Assembly (NCBI GenBank): GCA_937883885.1
Contig: CAKZXL010000284.1
Coordinates: 1 to 7,189 of the forward strand
Direction of reading: 5' to 3'
Source: an uncultured Aquincola sp.
Lineage (GTDB): Bacteria > Pseudomonadota > Gammaproteobacteria > Burkholderiales > Burkholderiaceae
DNA: 7,189 nt
The notes beneath the pieces are model-generated. The model did no database searches, had not been told where the DNA came from, and saw only the letters and a program-made list of their open reading frames with translations. The translations under genes were made by a program, and so were the position numbers. Within the stretch, counting starts at the first letter, position 1. Each line of letters opens with the position of its first letter. Of this stretch, positions 6,856 to 7,189 are shown piece after piece.

Positions 6856-7189
6856 ATGCTCACCTACATCACGCTCGGCACCAACGATCTTGCGCGTGCC
6901 CTGGCCTTTTACGATCCCGTTCTGCAGGTGCTCGGCATGTCGCGTTGCGACACCTCTGCCGAGGGTGACTGGGAGGGATGGGCCGGATGGGGGACCTACC
7001 AGCAGAGCGGCTTGGTTCAGCTCGCGCTTTGGGTCTGCCAGCCGCAGGATGGTCGGCCTGCAACGGCGGGCAATGGCACGATGGTGGCGATTCGCGCGAC
7101 GAGCTGGGGCGAGGTCGAACGGGCCTATGAGACTGCACTGGCCAATGGGGGCAGCTCCGAGGGGTCGCCAGGTTTACGGCTGCAGTACA
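6856..7189 (+). CDS. VOC (glyoxalase/bleomycin-resistance fold) family protein, 3' end cut by window
   Basis: The frame opens with ATG at 6856 and stays open to the window edge, giving 111 complete codons of a protein usually about 130 residues long. It begins MLTYITLGTNDLARALAFYDPVL, the first beta-alpha unit of a VOC domain, and continues with GWAGWGTYQQ, LALWVCQPQDGRPATAGNGTMVAIRA and a helix SWGEVERAYETALANGG. The visible end, EGSPGLRLQY, should lead into the FYAAYVRDPDGN-type end of this subfamily. The usual first metal ligand (a His in the opening strand of glyoxalase I) is replaced by Thr5, so a metal-dependent lactoylglutathione lyase activity is doubtful; the substrate is unknown. 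An overlapping ATG at 6849 is in another frame and not used. Codons appear a little less GC-biased (GTT, CTT, TTT, TAT occur) than in the operon. It lies 124 bases after the flavin reductase and is probably a separate unit. Confidence 0.85.
   Translation, partial: MLTYITLGTNDLARALAFYDPVLQVLGMSRCDTSAEGDWEGWAGWGTYQQSGLVQLALWVCQPQDGRPATAGNGTMVAIRATSWGEVERAYETALANGGSSEGSPGLRLQY

Overview
The window is a stretch of very GC-rich chromosome with tightly packed plus-strand genes. Gene content, the GC-rich codon choice and the close match of the transporter genes to the Gsi glutathione importer suggest a betaproteobacterium, probably of the order Burkholderiales. This is an inference from style and memory, not from a search.

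Positions 1-5290 look like one operon. The window opens inside gsiB (periplasmic substrate-binding protein; only the first few codons are missing), followed by gsiC and gsiD (the two inner-membrane permeases). These run directly into a P1-family peptidase (DmpA-type L-aminopeptidase/D-esterase) and an M55 zinc D-aminopeptidase. The genes overlap or lie at most 25 bases apart. No ATPase gene is present, so a GsiA-type ATPase is expected just upstream. The likely job is import of glutathione or other short peptides, followed by cytoplasmic hydrolysis by two peptidases that can accept D-residues or non-standard bonds. A small single-pass membrane protein of unknown function with a glycine-rich tail (5299-5994) follows only 8 bases later.

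Positions 6019-6731 hold a flavin reductase (FMN-binding split-barrel) gene that is broken. An 80-base GC-rich, self-complementary segment (6421-6500) sits between residue 134 and the rest of the protein. It brings an in-frame stop and shifts the frame, while the two flanking pieces join into a normal-length protein of about 210 residues. The segment's edges inferred from the reading frames coincide with the edges of its inverted repeats, which points to insertion of a small palindromic element. This is the most notable feature of the window.

Positions 6732-6855 are a short intergenic region with several inverted repeats, including a perfect 14-base palindrome and a hairpin directly before the next gene. 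The window ends inside a VOC (glyoxalase-fold) family gene starting at 6856.
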